Shown here in pieces: positions 27,521-36,340 of a stretch of 64,000 bases of DNA. The position numbers and the translations under genes were made by a program. The number at the start of each line of letters is the position of its first letter. Positions within the stretch are counted from its first letter, which is position 1. Source of the DNA: Pseudotabrizicola sp. Its GTDB lineage: Bacteria > Pseudomonadota > Alphaproteobacteria > Rhodobacterales > Rhodobacteraceae. Where the stretch lies: contig NZ_JAUXOV010000077.1 of the NCBI RefSeq assembly GCF_030684215.1, forward strand, positions 62,001 through 126,000, read 5' to 3'. The notes under the pieces were generated by a model, which saw nothing but the letters and a program-made list of their open reading frames with translations, was not told where the DNA came from and ran no database searches.

Positions 27521-28122
27521 CCCGGGGTTTCTTGCTTCTGTCAGCTGTCCTGTGGCCCGGATTGGCCTTGGCGCAAATCTTTCCGTCCAGCTATTCGGTC
27601 AAGGGCGTTTCAGCCAATGATGTGCTCAATATCCGCGCCGAACCTTCGGCAACAGCAGACATCATGGACGAAATCGGTCCCTATAGCCTGAATATCGAAG
27701 TGCTGAACCTGTCGCCTGACGGCAGATGGGGTCGCGTTGGCTTGCCCGAAGGAAATGGGTGGGTATCCATGGCGTTTCTTGACCTGATCGAACCCGACGA
27801 CCGTTATATAGTGCAGCGCCCGCTGTCTTGCATGGGGACAGAACCCTTTTGGTCCGTCAGCCTGTATCCTCGTGGCGCCGAGTATAACTCGCCCGATACA
27901 GGCGCGGTGCCGATGACCGTCACACACGAAGCCGTCGCGCCAGAGGGGTTTTTCGTTCAACTTGAAGAGGGCCCGACGCTGAACCGCAATCTGGTGATCA
28001 CACGCGAAGCCTGCTCCGATGGCATGTCAGACCGCGCTTTTGGCTTTGCCACCCGCATGTTTACCGAAGCGCCGGATGGCAATTCTGCACTGCAAGGGTG
28101 CTGCACGCTGGATCACCGGTAA
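27517..28122 (+). CDS. Secreted SH3-domain protein with COG3650-like C-terminus
   Basis: A 201-aa protein with a signal peptide (about 1-20, ending ALAQ), a bacterial SH3 domain (about 30-88, NVLNIRAEPSATADI... to GWVSMAFL) and a C-terminal domain. That domain has the CMGTEPFWSVSL and ACSDGMSDRAFGFATRMF motifs and a closing GCCTL, as in COG3650/META-like envelope proteins. Conserved cysteines suggest disulfides. ATG overlaps the permease stop. It may bind peptidoglycan or the exported glycan; function unproven. Confidence 0.78.
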   Translation: MTRGFLLLSAVLWPGLALAQIFPSSYSVKGVSANDVLNIRAEPSATADIMDEIGPYSLNIEVLNLSPDGRWGRVGLPEGNGWVSMAFLDLIEPDDRYIVQRPLSCMGTEPFWSVSLYPRGAEYNSPDTGAVPMTVTHEAVAPEGFFVQLEEGPTLNRNLVITREACSDGMSDRAFGFATRMFTEAPDGNSALQGCCTLDHR

Positions 28123-28126
28123 CGCA

Positions 28127-28153
28127 GCGGGGGCAAGATTGCTCTGCCCCCGC
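28127..28153. terminator. Hairpin between convergent SH3 and baeRF genes
   Basis: A perfect 9-bp stem, GCGGGGGCA (28127-28135) with TGCCCCCGC (28145-28153), 9-nt loop. It sits in the 42-bp convergent gap and has no long U-tract in either direction, so termination may be partial or Rho-assisted. Confidence 0.6.
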
Positions 28154-28164
28154 CCTTGATTGGC

Positions 28165-29286
28165 TTACAAGCTATAACGCAAAATGGCCGCCAGCGCACC
28201 CTTACCGGGGATGTCGTCTTTGCGCACCGCAACCACAGACCCGCCAGCCACAATGACCCGGCCTGCGATCTCATCGACAACGCCCATGTTTGCCGCAGTC
28301 GATTCCTTGTCAAAGGTCACGGCACCCGTGGTTTCATCCACCGATCCGGGCAGCACGCCATCAATATCGACGAAAAGCGTATCAACGGCACCAAAGGTCG
28401 CCGCCCTGGCCACGTCCGCCACATCCGTCAACGAACGGCCTTCACCTGACAGGGCCTCAAACCGTTCATGCAACGACGCAATCAACTTGGCCTGCACCGC
28501 ATCCAGAACCGGGCGCGCTCCGGTGGCAAGCTCGGCTGGGGTCATCCGCATCGGGCTGGTCTTGATCGCATCTTCTGCAATGTGGTCATGCGTCGTGACA
28601 GTGCGGAACATCGACAGCAGCGGATCGGTCGCCGCAATAATTAGCGGCTCATCCCGCCCCGCAAGCACCGGGCGCAGCGCATCGTCAATCTTGCGGCAAT
28701 ACGACCGCAGCAGCGCATTCTGGCCCTCAGAGCCACCGGTCCGCTTGGAATAGCTGCGCGAATTGACATTCGACGTGCCAGCAGCCGAAGCCGCATCTTT
28801 CGGCATGTCCGGCACGCGCACCTCAATCGGCGGCAGATCGGCAAACACTTCGATCAAACGCACCTCATTTTCTGCCAAAGCCAGCACAAAAGCGTGGTTT
28901 TGCCCCGAAACAGACCGCAGCAGCGGTTTGATGAAATAGCGGTCTCCCACCTGGACCATTTCGGTCAGATGGTTGGGCAGGCGATAGGTACGCAAACGGT
29001 CGGGGCTGACGAAAACGGCCAGACTGTTGGCCTGTTTTGCCCAGAAATCATCATCATCAAGCAGATCGTTGATCTGTTCCGAAATCGGCCAGATCGTCCG
29101 CTTTGCGGTGCCAACGGCTTCCAGCTGCGCCTCTGCGTCTTTCAACAGATTGCCCAGCGTGGTGCGGGCCTGTCCGATATGCTGCGTCTCTGGCGTGGTC
29201 GGAATAAAGAATGACACCAGTGCATCCCCCCTCGCCGCAATCAGTTTGTCGATTTGCGCCTTGGTTGGAATGTCCACATAAAGCAT
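28165..29286 (-). CDS. baeRF-type protein (bacterial archaeo-eukaryotic release factor-like)
   Basis: A 373-aa cytoplasmic protein of the baeRF superfamily, bacterial relatives of the aRF1/eRF1 and Pelota core. Recognisable parts are the N-terminal SFFIPTTPETQHIGQARTTL, LAVFVSPDRLRTYRLPN, FVLALAENEVRLIEV (catalytic-domain strand) and PLIIAATDPLLSMFR. The C-terminal VDTLFVDIDGVLPG and AILRY tail is an L7Ae-like end. The ATG at 29286 follows AAAAGGA. It is divergent from dnaK with 288 bp between them. The superfamily is proposed to rescue or recycle ribosomes; this member's activity is untested. Confidence 0.8.
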   Translation of the reverse strand: MLYVDIPTKAQIDKLIAARGDALVSFFIPTTPETQHIGQARTTLGNLLKDAEAQLEAVGTAKRTIWPISEQINDLLDDDDFWAKQANSLAVFVSPDRLRTYRLPNHLTEMVQVGDRYFIKPLLRSVSGQNHAFVLALAENEVRLIEVFADLPPIEVRVPDMPKDAASAAGTSNVNSRSYSKRTGGSEGQNALLRSYCRKIDDALRPVLAGRDEPLIIAATDPLLSMFRTVTTHDHIAEDAIKTSPMRMTPAELATGARPVLDAVQAKLIASLHERFEALSGEGRSLTDVADVARAATFGAVDTLFVDIDGVLPGSVDETTGAVTFDKESTAANMGVVDEIAGRVIVAGGSVVAVRKDDIPGKGALAAILRYSL

Positions 29287-29433
29287 TAGCACGTCCTTTT
29301 CATTTCAACTGTCATATCCCACAACGCCCACCAGCAGCGCAGGTTCCCACTGCCCCCGATCAACGCGCGGCAACACTAGCAGCATTACAGGACACGTATA
29401 AGAAAAATTCGTAACACTGCATGCTGTGACCCC

Positions 29434-29463
29434 GTTGCAGGCAAAATGCACGCCACCTATATA
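29434..29463 (+). promoter_or_regulatory. Candidate heat-shock and housekeeping promoter of dnaK
   Basis: TTGCAG (29435-29440), 17-bp spacer, TATATA (29458-29463) fits housekeeping sigma. The same DNA reads GTTG...CCTATAT, close to the alphaproteobacterial RpoH pattern CTTG-N17-18-CYTATNT. It lies about 105 bp before the dnaK ATG. Confidence 0.6.
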
Positions 29464-29574
29464 CAGCACGCAACGGTAATTCGGGATGAACCGGATTTAC
29501 TGCACGCTCCATGGGCAAGGGTGCCGCGCATCGGGCCCGCGCCAAGACCATCGCCTGTAGAAAGGGATCAAAAC

Positions 29575-31482
29575 ATGGCCAAAGTCATCGGTATCGACCT
29601 TGGAACAACCAACTCTTGCGTCGCCATCATGGATGGGTCGCAACCTCGCGTCATTGAAAACTCCGAAGGCGCGCGCACGACGCCGTCGATCGTAGCGTTC
29701 ACAGAGACGGAACGTCTTGTCGGTCAGGCCGCCAAACGGCAGGCTGTCACCAACGCCAGCAACACCATTTTTGCGGTCAAGCGCCTGATTGGCCGCCGCT
29801 TTGATGATCCGGTGATCCTCAAAGATCAAAAGAACATGCCTTACAAGGTCGTCAACGGCGGCAATGGCGACGCATGGGTCGAAGTGCGCGGCGACAAATA
29901 CTCGCCCAGCCAGGTGTCGGCCTTCATCCTGCAAAAGATGAAAGAAACCGCCGAGGCATACTTGGGTGAAACCGTCACCCAGGCTGTCATCACCGTGCCC
30001 GCCTATTTCAACGACGCCCAGCGTCAGGCCACCAAAGACGCAGGCAAAATCGCCGGGTTGGAGGTGCTGCGCATCATCAACGAACCGACCGCCGCCGCAC
30101 TGGCCTATGGTCTGGACAAGAAAGAAACCAAAACCATCGCGGTCTATGACCTTGGTGGCGGCACATTCGACATCACCATCCTGGAAATCGACGACGGGTT
30201 GTTTGAGGTCAAATCCACCAATGGCGATACCTTCCTTGGCGGCGAAGACTTCGACATGCGCATCGTGTCCTATCTGGCTGACGAGTTCAAAAAGGAACAC
30301 GGCGTTGACCTGACGCTGGACAAGATGGCCCTTCAGCGGCTGAAAGAGGCGGCAGAAAAGGCCAAGATCGAACTGTCGTCTTCCAGCCAGACCGAAATCA
30401 ACCAGCCGTTCATCTCGATGGACAAAAACACCGGCCAGCCGCTGCACCTTGTGGTCAAGCTGACCCGTGCGAAACTGGAACAGCTGGTCGATGATCTGGT
30501 CAAACGCTCGATGAAACCGTGCAAGGACGCGCTCAAAGACGCTGGCCTTTCGGTTGGCGACATTGACGAAGTGGTTCTTGTCGGCGGCATGACCCGTATG
30601 CCCCGCGTGATCGAAGAAGTGACCAAATTCTTTGGCAAAGAGCCGAACAAGGGCGTCAACCCTGATGAAGTCGTCGCCGCTGGCGCCGCGATTCAGGCTG
30701 GCGTTCTGCAAGGCGACGTCAAGGATGTGGTTCTGCTGGACGTGACCCCGCTTTCCTTGGGCATCGAAACCCTCGGCGGCGTGTTCACCCGCCTGATCGA
30801 CCGCAACACCACGATCCCGACCAAAAAGTCGCAAATCTTCTCGACCGCCGAAGACAACCAGAACGCCGTGACGATCCGGGTGTTCCAGGGTGAACGTGAA
30901 ATGGCCGCAGATAACAAGATGCTGGGCCAGTTCAACCTTGAAAACATCCCGCCCGCCCCGCGCGGTCTGCCGCAGATCGAGGTGACATTCGATATCGACG
31001 CCAACGGCATCGTGTCGGTGAAAGCCAAGGACAAAGGCACCAACAAGGAACAGGCCATCACCATTCAGGCCTCAGGCGGCCTGTCGGATGAAGACATCGA
31101 AAAGATGGTCCGCGACGCCGAAGCCAATGCCGAGGCCGACAAGGAACGCCGCGATCTGGTGGAAACCCGCAATCAGGGCGAAAGCCTCCTGCATTCGACC
31201 CAAAAGTCGATCAAGGAACACGCTGACAAGGTTGACCCGACCACGGTTGAAGCCATCGAACTTGCCATGCAGCCGCTTGAAGAAGCGCTGAAAGGTGAAG
31301 ACGCTGGCAAAATCCGCTCGGGTATCCAGAACCTGACCGAAGCCGCGATGAAGCTGGGCGAAGCGATCTACAAGGCCAGCCAATCCGAAGGCGAAGGCGC
31401 CGATCCTGACCGCCCGCGCGACGTTGACGAAGATATCGTCGATGCCGACTTCGAGGATTTGGGCGAAAACAAGCGGAAGTAA
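29575..31482 (+). CDS. dnaK: Molecular chaperone DnaK (Hsp70)
   Basis: ATP-driven chaperone working with DnaJ and GrpE in folding and heat-shock control. The 635-aa protein starts [16 protein letters not shown], with the ATG at 29575 after AAAGGGA; sequence upstream in frame crosses the promoter and is rejected. The nucleotide-binding domain shows [17 protein letters not shown] and YDLGGGTFD. The linker [17 protein letters not shown] leads to the substrate-binding domain, and the tail ends in VDADFEDL. dnaJ follows after 74 bp. Confidence 0.98.
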   Translation: MAKVIGIDLGTTNSCVAIMDGSQPRVIENSEGARTTPSIVAFTETERLVGQAAKRQAVTNASNTIFAVKRLIGRRFDDPVILKDQKNMPYKVVNGGNGDAWVEVRGDKYSPSQVSAFILQKMKETAEAYLGETVTQAVITVPAYFNDAQRQATKDAGKIAGLEVLRIINEPTAAALAYGLDKKETKTIAVYDLGGGTFDITILEIDDGLFEVKSTNGDTFLGGEDFDMRIVSYLADEFKKEHGVDLTLDKMALQRLKEAAEKAKIELSSSSQTEINQPFISMDKNTGQPLHLVVKLTRAKLEQLVDDLVKRSMKPCKDALKDAGLSVGDIDEVVLVGGMTRMPRVIEEVTKFFGKEPNKGVNPDEVVAAGAAIQAGVLQGDVKDVVLLDVTPLSLGIETLGGVFTRLIDRNTTIPTKKSQIFSTAEDNQNAVTIRVFQGEREMAADNKMLGQFNLENIPPAPRGLPQIEVTFDIDANGIVSVKAKDKGTNKEQAITIQASGGLSDEDIEKMVRDAEANAEADKERRDLVETRNQGESLLHSTQKSIKEHADKVDPTTVEAIELAMQPLEEALKGEDAGKIRSGIQNLTEAAMKLGEAIYKASQSEGEGADPDRPRDVDEDIVDADFEDLGENKRK

Positions 31483-31556
31483 GACCGCAGAAACGGAACA
31501 GGGGGCGGTCTGGCAACGGGCCGCCCCTCTCCGGTTCGGGAAAGGTGTTCTAACCC

Positions 31557-32705
31557 ATGGCAAAACGTGACTTTTACGACGTTCTGGGCGTTCCCAAAGG
31601 TTCTTCGGCGGAAGACTTGAAAAAGGCTTACCGCAGCAAGGCCAAGGAACTGCACCCGGATCGCAATTCAGACAATCCCAACGCCGAATCCCAGTTCAAA
31701 GAGGTGAATGAGGCCTATGAGGTGTTGAAAGACGCCGACAAAAAGGCCGCCTACGACCGATATGGCCACGCCGCCTTTGAAGGCGGCATGGGCGGCGGGC
31801 GCGGGCATCCCGGTGCAGGCGGCAATGGTGACTTTGCCTCGGCCTTCTCGGATGTGTTCGAAGACCTGTTCGGCGACTTCATGGGCGGGCGCGGTGGCGG
31901 CGGGGGCCGCTCGCGTGCGCAACGTGGTTCCGACCTGCGCTACAACCTGCGCATCTCCTTGGAAGAGGCGTTCAAGGGCATCCAGAAAACCATCAACGTG
32001 CCCACCTCGACGGCCTGCGAGGTCTGCCGCGGCTCGGGCGCCGAAGGTGGCGCCGAACCCACCACTTGCCCCACCTGTTCGGGCATGGGCAAGGTGCGCG
32101 CACAGCAGGGCTTTTTCACCGTTGAACGCACTTGCCCCACCTGCAACGGCATGGGCCAGATCATCAAGAACCCCTGCCGCGCCTGTAGTGGTCAGGGCCG
32201 GGTCGAAAAAGAGCGCGCCCTGTCGGTCAACATCCCCGCCGGAGTAGAAACCGGCACCCGCATCCGCTTGGCTGGTGAGGGTGAGGCGGGTCTGCGCGGC
32301 GGGCCATCGGGCGACCTCTATATCTTTATCGAGGTCAAGGAACACGCCCTGTTCCAACGCGACGGCGCGCATCTGTTCTGCCGTGTGCCGGTCAGCATGA
32401 CAACAGCTGCCATCGGCGGTGAGGTCGAAGTGCCCACGATCGACGGTGGCCGTAGCCGGGTAAAGGTGCCCACAGGCGCGCAATCCGGCAAGCAATTGCG
32501 CCTACGCGCCAAGGGTATGCCCGCCCTGCGCGGCGGCGGCGTTGGCGACATGCTGATCGAACTGGCGGTGGAAACACCGGTCAACTTGACCGCGCGGCAA
32601 AAAGAACTGCTGCGCGAGTTTGAAAAACTGTCCGAGGAAAACAACCCCGAAGGGTCATCGTTCTTTTCCAAGGTCAAAGGATTCTGGGACGGCATGAAAA
32701 GCTGA
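31557..32705 (+). CDS. dnaJ: Chaperone protein DnaJ (Hsp40)
   Basis: Co-chaperone that delivers clients to DnaK and stimulates its ATPase. The 382-aa protein has the J domain with HPDRN (1-70), a Gly/Phe-rich linker (about 76-120) and four zinc-binding repeats ([32 protein letters not shown]). Two client-binding beta domains follow. The ATG at 31557 is the only reasonable start. A strong terminator lies 47 bp downstream, closing the dnaKJ unit. Confidence 0.98.
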   Translation: MAKRDFYDVLGVPKGSSAEDLKKAYRSKAKELHPDRNSDNPNAESQFKEVNEAYEVLKDADKKAAYDRYGHAAFEGGMGGGRGHPGAGGNGDFASAFSDVFEDLFGDFMGGRGGGGGRSRAQRGSDLRYNLRISLEEAFKGIQKTINVPTSTACEVCRGSGAEGGAEPTTCPTCSGMGKVRAQQGFFTVERTCPTCNGMGQIIKNPCRACSGQGRVEKERALSVNIPAGVETGTRIRLAGEGEAGLRGGPSGDLYIFIEVKEHALFQRDGAHLFCRVPVSMTTAAIGGEVEVPTIDGGRSRVKVPTGAQSGKQLRLRAKGMPALRGGGVGDMLIELAVETPVNLTARQKELLREFEKLSEENNPEGSSFFSKVKGFWDGMKS

Positions 32706-32751
32706 TCAAAACTCCGCGCAAGCGCAGTCCTGAACACATCACCATACCAAG

Positions 32752-32779
32752 ACCCCGCCGGGCAACCGGCGGGGTTTTT
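32752..32779 (+). terminator. Rho-independent terminator of dnaKJ
   Basis: A 10-bp stem, ACCCCGCCGG (32752-32761) with CCGGCGGGGT (32766-32775), GCAA loop, followed by TTTTC. Confidence 0.92.
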
Positions 32780-32815
32780 CTTTGCCCACGCGCTGACGAA
32801 GCGCACAAATGTCAT

Positions 32816-32865
32816 GACGCAAGCCATACGTCGGCCATACCTGAACCAGACGCAGGTCATACGTC
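32816..32865. repeat. Two 17-bp phased repeats upstream of radC
   Basis: GACGCAAGCCATACGTC (32816-32832) and GACGCAGGTCATACGTC (32849-32865) match at 15 of 17 positions and start 33 bp apart, three helical turns. Each is also a GACG...CGTC dyad, and a partial CCATAC copy lies between them. Candidate binding sites controlling radC. Confidence 0.55.
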
Positions 32866-32943
32866 AGATTTGGCCCTGCGCCCGCCCTCGGACACTACTC
32901 CTCGATTAACATTTGATTCACCCTGCCATGCCAACCTGCACCC

Positions 32944-33711
32944 ATGGCACAGCATGGCTTTCACGATGGCACCTTCCCCCTATTCCCGCCTTCCGGCGAT
33001 GAGGATGAGGCCGCGCCATCTTCTCTGCCACAAAAATTGCCCTCATATATCGCAGACCACCGCAAACGCCTACGTGACCGCTTCATGGCAGATGGCGGCG
33101 CGTCGATGCCCGATTATGAACTGCTGGAACTGCTCTTGTTCCGTGCCATCCCCCGGCAAGATGTCAAACCCCTCGCTCGCCTGTTGATCGACACCTTTGG
33201 CGATCTGAACCGGGTGATCACCGCACCGATTTCCCGACTGACCTCCATCAAAGGCGTGGGCGAAGCCGTTGTTTGTGAACTAAAATTGTTCGAATCCGTC
33301 TCGCAGCGCATGATGCGCGCCCGCGTCATGCACAAGCCCATTCTGACATCCTGGGATGCTCTGCTCGACTATTGCCACACCACCATGGCGCACCGCGAAA
33401 CCGAACAATTCCGCATTCTGTTTCTGGACCGTAAAAACACGCTGATCGCGGATGAGGAACAGGCCAAGGGCACCGTAGATCATGTGCCGGTCTACCCGCG
33501 CGAAGTGGTCAAACGCGCGCTGGAACTGAACGCCTCGGCGCTGATACTGGTTCACAACCACCCCTCGGGTGACCCTACCCCAAGTCAAGCCGACATCAGC
33601 ATGACCCACCAGATTCAAGAAGCATGTCAAGTACTTGGCATCACCCTGCACGACCACTTGATCATCGGCAAAAGCCGCGAGATTAGTTTCCGCTCGGACG
33701 GGTATCTTTAA
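32944..33711 (+). CDS. radC: JAB/MPN-domain protein RadC
   Basis: A 255-aa RadC-family protein. The N-terminal part has a helix-hairpin-helix-like segment (SRLTSIKGVGEAV). The C-terminal JAMM metalloprotease-like domain has the full motif HNHPSGDPTPSQAD and an upstream Glu. The family name comes from a DNA-repair allele later assigned elsewhere, so a role in repair is uncertain. The first ~35 residues are variable. Its last 29 bp overlap the convergent PBP-OmpA gene. Confidence 0.94.
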   Translation: MAQHGFHDGTFPLFPPSGDEDEAAPSSLPQKLPSYIADHRKRLRDRFMADGGASMPDYELLELLLFRAIPRQDVKPLARLLIDTFGDLNRVITAPISRLTSIKGVGEAVVCELKLFESVSQRMMRARVMHKPILTSWDALLDYCHTTMAHRETEQFRILFLDRKNTLIADEEQAKGTVDHVPVYPREVVKRALELNASALILVHNHPSGDPTPSQADISMTHQIQEACQVLGITLHDHLIIGKSREISFRSDGYL

Positions 33712-35191
33712 ACACCGGCTTCAGCCAAACTTCCACCCGCCGGTTCAAACGTCGCCCGGCACCCGTCTCGTCGCAAGCCATCGGCATCGCTTCACCAAAG
33801 GCGATGATCTTTGGCAAATCGGCTTCTGCGACCCCTGCCTTTGCAAGTCCGGCCAAAACCCCTTCGGCACGCGATTGGCTCAGCGCCAGATTGGCGGCCG
33901 CCGCACCTGATCCATCAGAAAACCCCGCCAGCACAAGGGCTTGGTCGCGAAACACCCCCACCTCGATCAGTTGCGCCAGATCTTCGAGGTTGTCGCGCGA
34001 ATGGGCATCCAATTGGCTGGAACCATCCTGAAACCGAAAGGTAAGAGACAGGCGGTCGGCACCATTCATCGCATCAGCCAACCGCTTCAGATCGGCCAGT
34101 GTCGTTTCCTCGCCGGCACCCTGAATCGCGTTGATCAGCCGCAAGCCGTCGCCCGTCAACGGCTGCCGCTCCGGCTGACGATCAATCCACCCCGCAGCAG
34201 CCACAACAGCCTGCGCCTGCGGTGTATCAAGAAACGTCAGAAATTCCCGCACAAACAAGGGCAAGCGGCGATTTGGGGTCAGCAGATACATCGGCAGCGA
34301 CAGCGGATAATCTTCGGCTTTGACCGCCAAAGCGGATGGCAGCAAGGGAAAGCCACAACTGTCGGTCAGTGGTAAAGCCCGCGCATCACGCACACCCGCC
34401 CGGACCGTCATCGCCACCGCCCAAGGATCACGCTGCACCGCATCCCCCAGTGCAGCAATATCGCCATGCACGACACTGGCCGCCACATCCCGCCCCAATC
34501 GCGCCGCAAGCGCCCGCTGCAACGCCTCATCCGGTGCCAGACCATGCAGAACCAGCGGCATATCCGGCCCGCCGATATCGGACCAGTTCGCCACCTCACC
34601 AGCCAGCACGCGTGCAAGATCGCGGGTGCTGATCTTGGGCACCGGATTGTCTGGGGCCACGATCGGCACCATCGCGTCCAACGCCAGCACGCGCGACCCC
34701 ATGGCAGGTTCTGTCGCGGCGGCCAGAACCATCTCTGCCCGGCCAGCAAGCAGTTCGGCGCGCGCAAGTTCGGGCGTTGCACCCACAAAACCTATATCAG
34801 CCAACGGTTTGCCGCTTTGGGGGTCAGAGACAACCGCGCTATAGCCCCCTTGCATATCTTCGTCATAGGACAGCCCGCGCGCTTCGGCAAAGGCGCGCAT
34901 CAGCGGCGGCAGCAGGGTTTCACCCACACCAGCCAGCCCGACAATCCGAACCCGCGCCTTGGGTGCTGTCAGGTCAGGGCAGGCAGGGCCATCGCAAATC
35001 ACGCCAGCCGCATCGACCGTCAACAGGCCGTAAACACTGTCAACGCGGTAGAACTCTCCGTCATAGCCTTGCAGCGTGCCAGAGATTTCCAGCCCGCCTT
35101 CACGGGCGGACAGGGTTACATCCTGCGCCCCGGCACCCGAGGGGACACAAAGCGCGGCGAAAACCGCCGCGCGACACCAACCTGACCCCAT
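33683..35191 (-). CDS. PstS-like periplasmic binding protein fused to OmpA domain
   Basis: A 502-aa secreted protein. Signal peptide about 1-22 (GAGAQ), then a short beta domain. A PstS-type phosphate-binding-protein-like bilobal domain spans about 75-335 (ARVRIVGLAGVGETLLPPLM, DIGFVGATPELARAEL, ISTRDLARVLAGEVANWSD). A C-terminal OmpA-like peptidoglycan-binding domain spans about 375-495 (FRFQDGSSQLDAHSRDNLEDL, LAGFSDGSGAA, RRLNRRVEVWLKP). The fusion would tether a ligand sensor to peptidoglycan. It lies 18 bp after the preceding unknown gene and overlaps radC tail to tail. Confidence 0.85.
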   Translation of the reverse strand: MGSGWCRAAVFAALCVPSGAGAQDVTLSAREGGLEISGTLQGYDGEFYRVDSVYGLLTVDAAGVICDGPACPDLTAPKARVRIVGLAGVGETLLPPLMRAFAEARGLSYDEDMQGGYSAVVSDPQSGKPLADIGFVGATPELARAELLAGRAEMVLAAATEPAMGSRVLALDAMVPIVAPDNPVPKISTRDLARVLAGEVANWSDIGGPDMPLVLHGLAPDEALQRALAARLGRDVAASVVHGDIAALGDAVQRDPWAVAMTVRAGVRDARALPLTDSCGFPLLPSALAVKAEDYPLSLPMYLLTPNRRLPLFVREFLTFLDTPQAQAVVAAAGWIDRQPERQPLTGDGLRLINAIQGAGEETTLADLKRLADAMNGADRLSLTFRFQDGSSQLDAHSRDNLEDLAQLIEVGVFRDQALVLAGFSDGSGAAAANLALSQSRAEGVLAGLAKAGVAEADLPKIIAFGEAMPMACDETGAGRRLNRRVEVWLKPVFKDTRPSGN

Positions 35192-35209
35192 ATACCCCCG
35201 TGCGCCCCA

Positions 35210-36199
35210 CTAGTTTGCAGAGGTCAGTGTCATGTTCTCAAGCAGGTTTTTCAATACCAGAATATCCCCGACCGCGTCACAATCCGGCATCGCCAGTGTC
35301 AGATCACTGATTTCAACCAATCCGTCTTTGGCAAGAATGGCCTCACCCAGAATTTCGCGGCCACAGGTGCGGTCGGTAATGGCAGACTCCAACACCAGGT
35401 CGATCTGATCTGTAGGACCAAAAGTATAGACCTCGGCCAACAGGGGCAGGTTGACCAACGCATTCCCCAACACAGTCACAAATCCGGTTTCGCCTGATGT
35501 GCCTGTAAAGGAAGAAGAAATATGCCCTGGCTGATCGTAACCGGCGCCATTTTCAAAGGCGTGAAGCTGAAACGCATCATTGGCCTGCCATTGCACCGCA
35601 AATCGCTGAACCCCTGCAAAATCAGGCATAGGCAAAGAGCCGGAAGCCTTTTCACCGCCGGGAAAGATCACTTCGACATCCGCAACCGCTGTAAGGGCAG
35701 GCAGCATTGCAAACAGCGCGCCGCTGGCCGAGGTACGTTCCGTGACAGCCAAGCCCGCGTGCCGCAGCACCACGCGCTGATCGGGTTGGCAGGGAGCCAG
35801 CATCGAGATGCCAATCATGGCATTTGGCTGAGCCAGCAAATCAAACCTTACGTCGCAGTCTGGCTTCGCAGCCATTTCCAGTGCGGTCATCGGCGGCGCA
35901 TTGAGAGGGGCCAGCTCCACCGGGTCAGCGGCGGCCAGCTGATCCGGTACAGAGTCTTGCGGCAGCGGCGCAGTGTCGACGATAGAGGCTGGTTCGCCAG
36001 GCAAGACCGGAGCCTGGATTATTTTGGAAGGTGGGGTAAGTTCTTCGCGCCCCGCCGCAACAGGCATGACACCGGACACCACCACATCGGGCAAGCCGAC
36101 AGTGGTCCGGCTGCCTGCTTTTTCCTGCACATAGTGCCCTGCCCCAAGGGCAATCGCCCCAGTGCCAGCCACGAGTGTCAGTTTGCGTAGCAGGTTCAT
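35210..36199 (-). CDS. Membrane-anchored or secreted protein of unknown function
   Basis: A 329-aa protein. The ATG at 36199 has a strong GGAGG site; in-frame sequence further upstream is rejected. An N-terminal hydrophobic segment (about 5-22, LTLVAGTGAIALGAGHYV) looks like a signal anchor. A Pro-rich linker rich in APVLPGEP and PLNAPP-like runs follows (about 55-105), then a beta-rich domain with paired cysteines (CDVRFDLL, LAPCQPDQR, TCGRE, MPDCDAV). No catalytic motif recognised. It lies 141 bp downstream of secA and just before the PBP-OmpA fusion, so an envelope role is likely. Confidence 0.8.
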   Translation of the reverse strand: MNLLRKLTLVAGTGAIALGAGHYVQEKAGSRTTVGLPDVVVSGVMPVAAGREELTPPSKIIQAPVLPGEPASIVDTAPLPQDSVPDQLAAADPVELAPLNAPPMTALEMAAKPDCDVRFDLLAQPNAMIGISMLAPCQPDQRVVLRHAGLAVTERTSASGALFAMLPALTAVADVEVIFPGGEKASGSLPMPDFAGVQRFAVQWQANDAFQLHAFENGAGYDQPGHISSSFTGTSGETGFVTVLGNALVNLPLLAEVYTFGPTDQIDLVLESAITDRTCGREILGEAILAKDGLVEISDLTLAMPDCDAVGDILVLKNLLENMTLTSAN

Positions 36200-36340
36200 G
36201 GTTGCCTCCAGACTTACGGTCTTGTGCAACATCACAGCCAAAGGCGGCCAATCGGTGGCAGCTTGATGGAATGTTTCCACGGTAGGTGGCAAAAATGGGG
36301 CAGCTTTGGCTGCCCCAGCCACAATTGCCGCGCAGTGGGA

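Noticed and set aside
29497-30834. A 445-codon minus-strand ORF opposite dnaK
   Set aside because: It mirrors the highly biased dnaK codons; no domain and no promoter on that strand.
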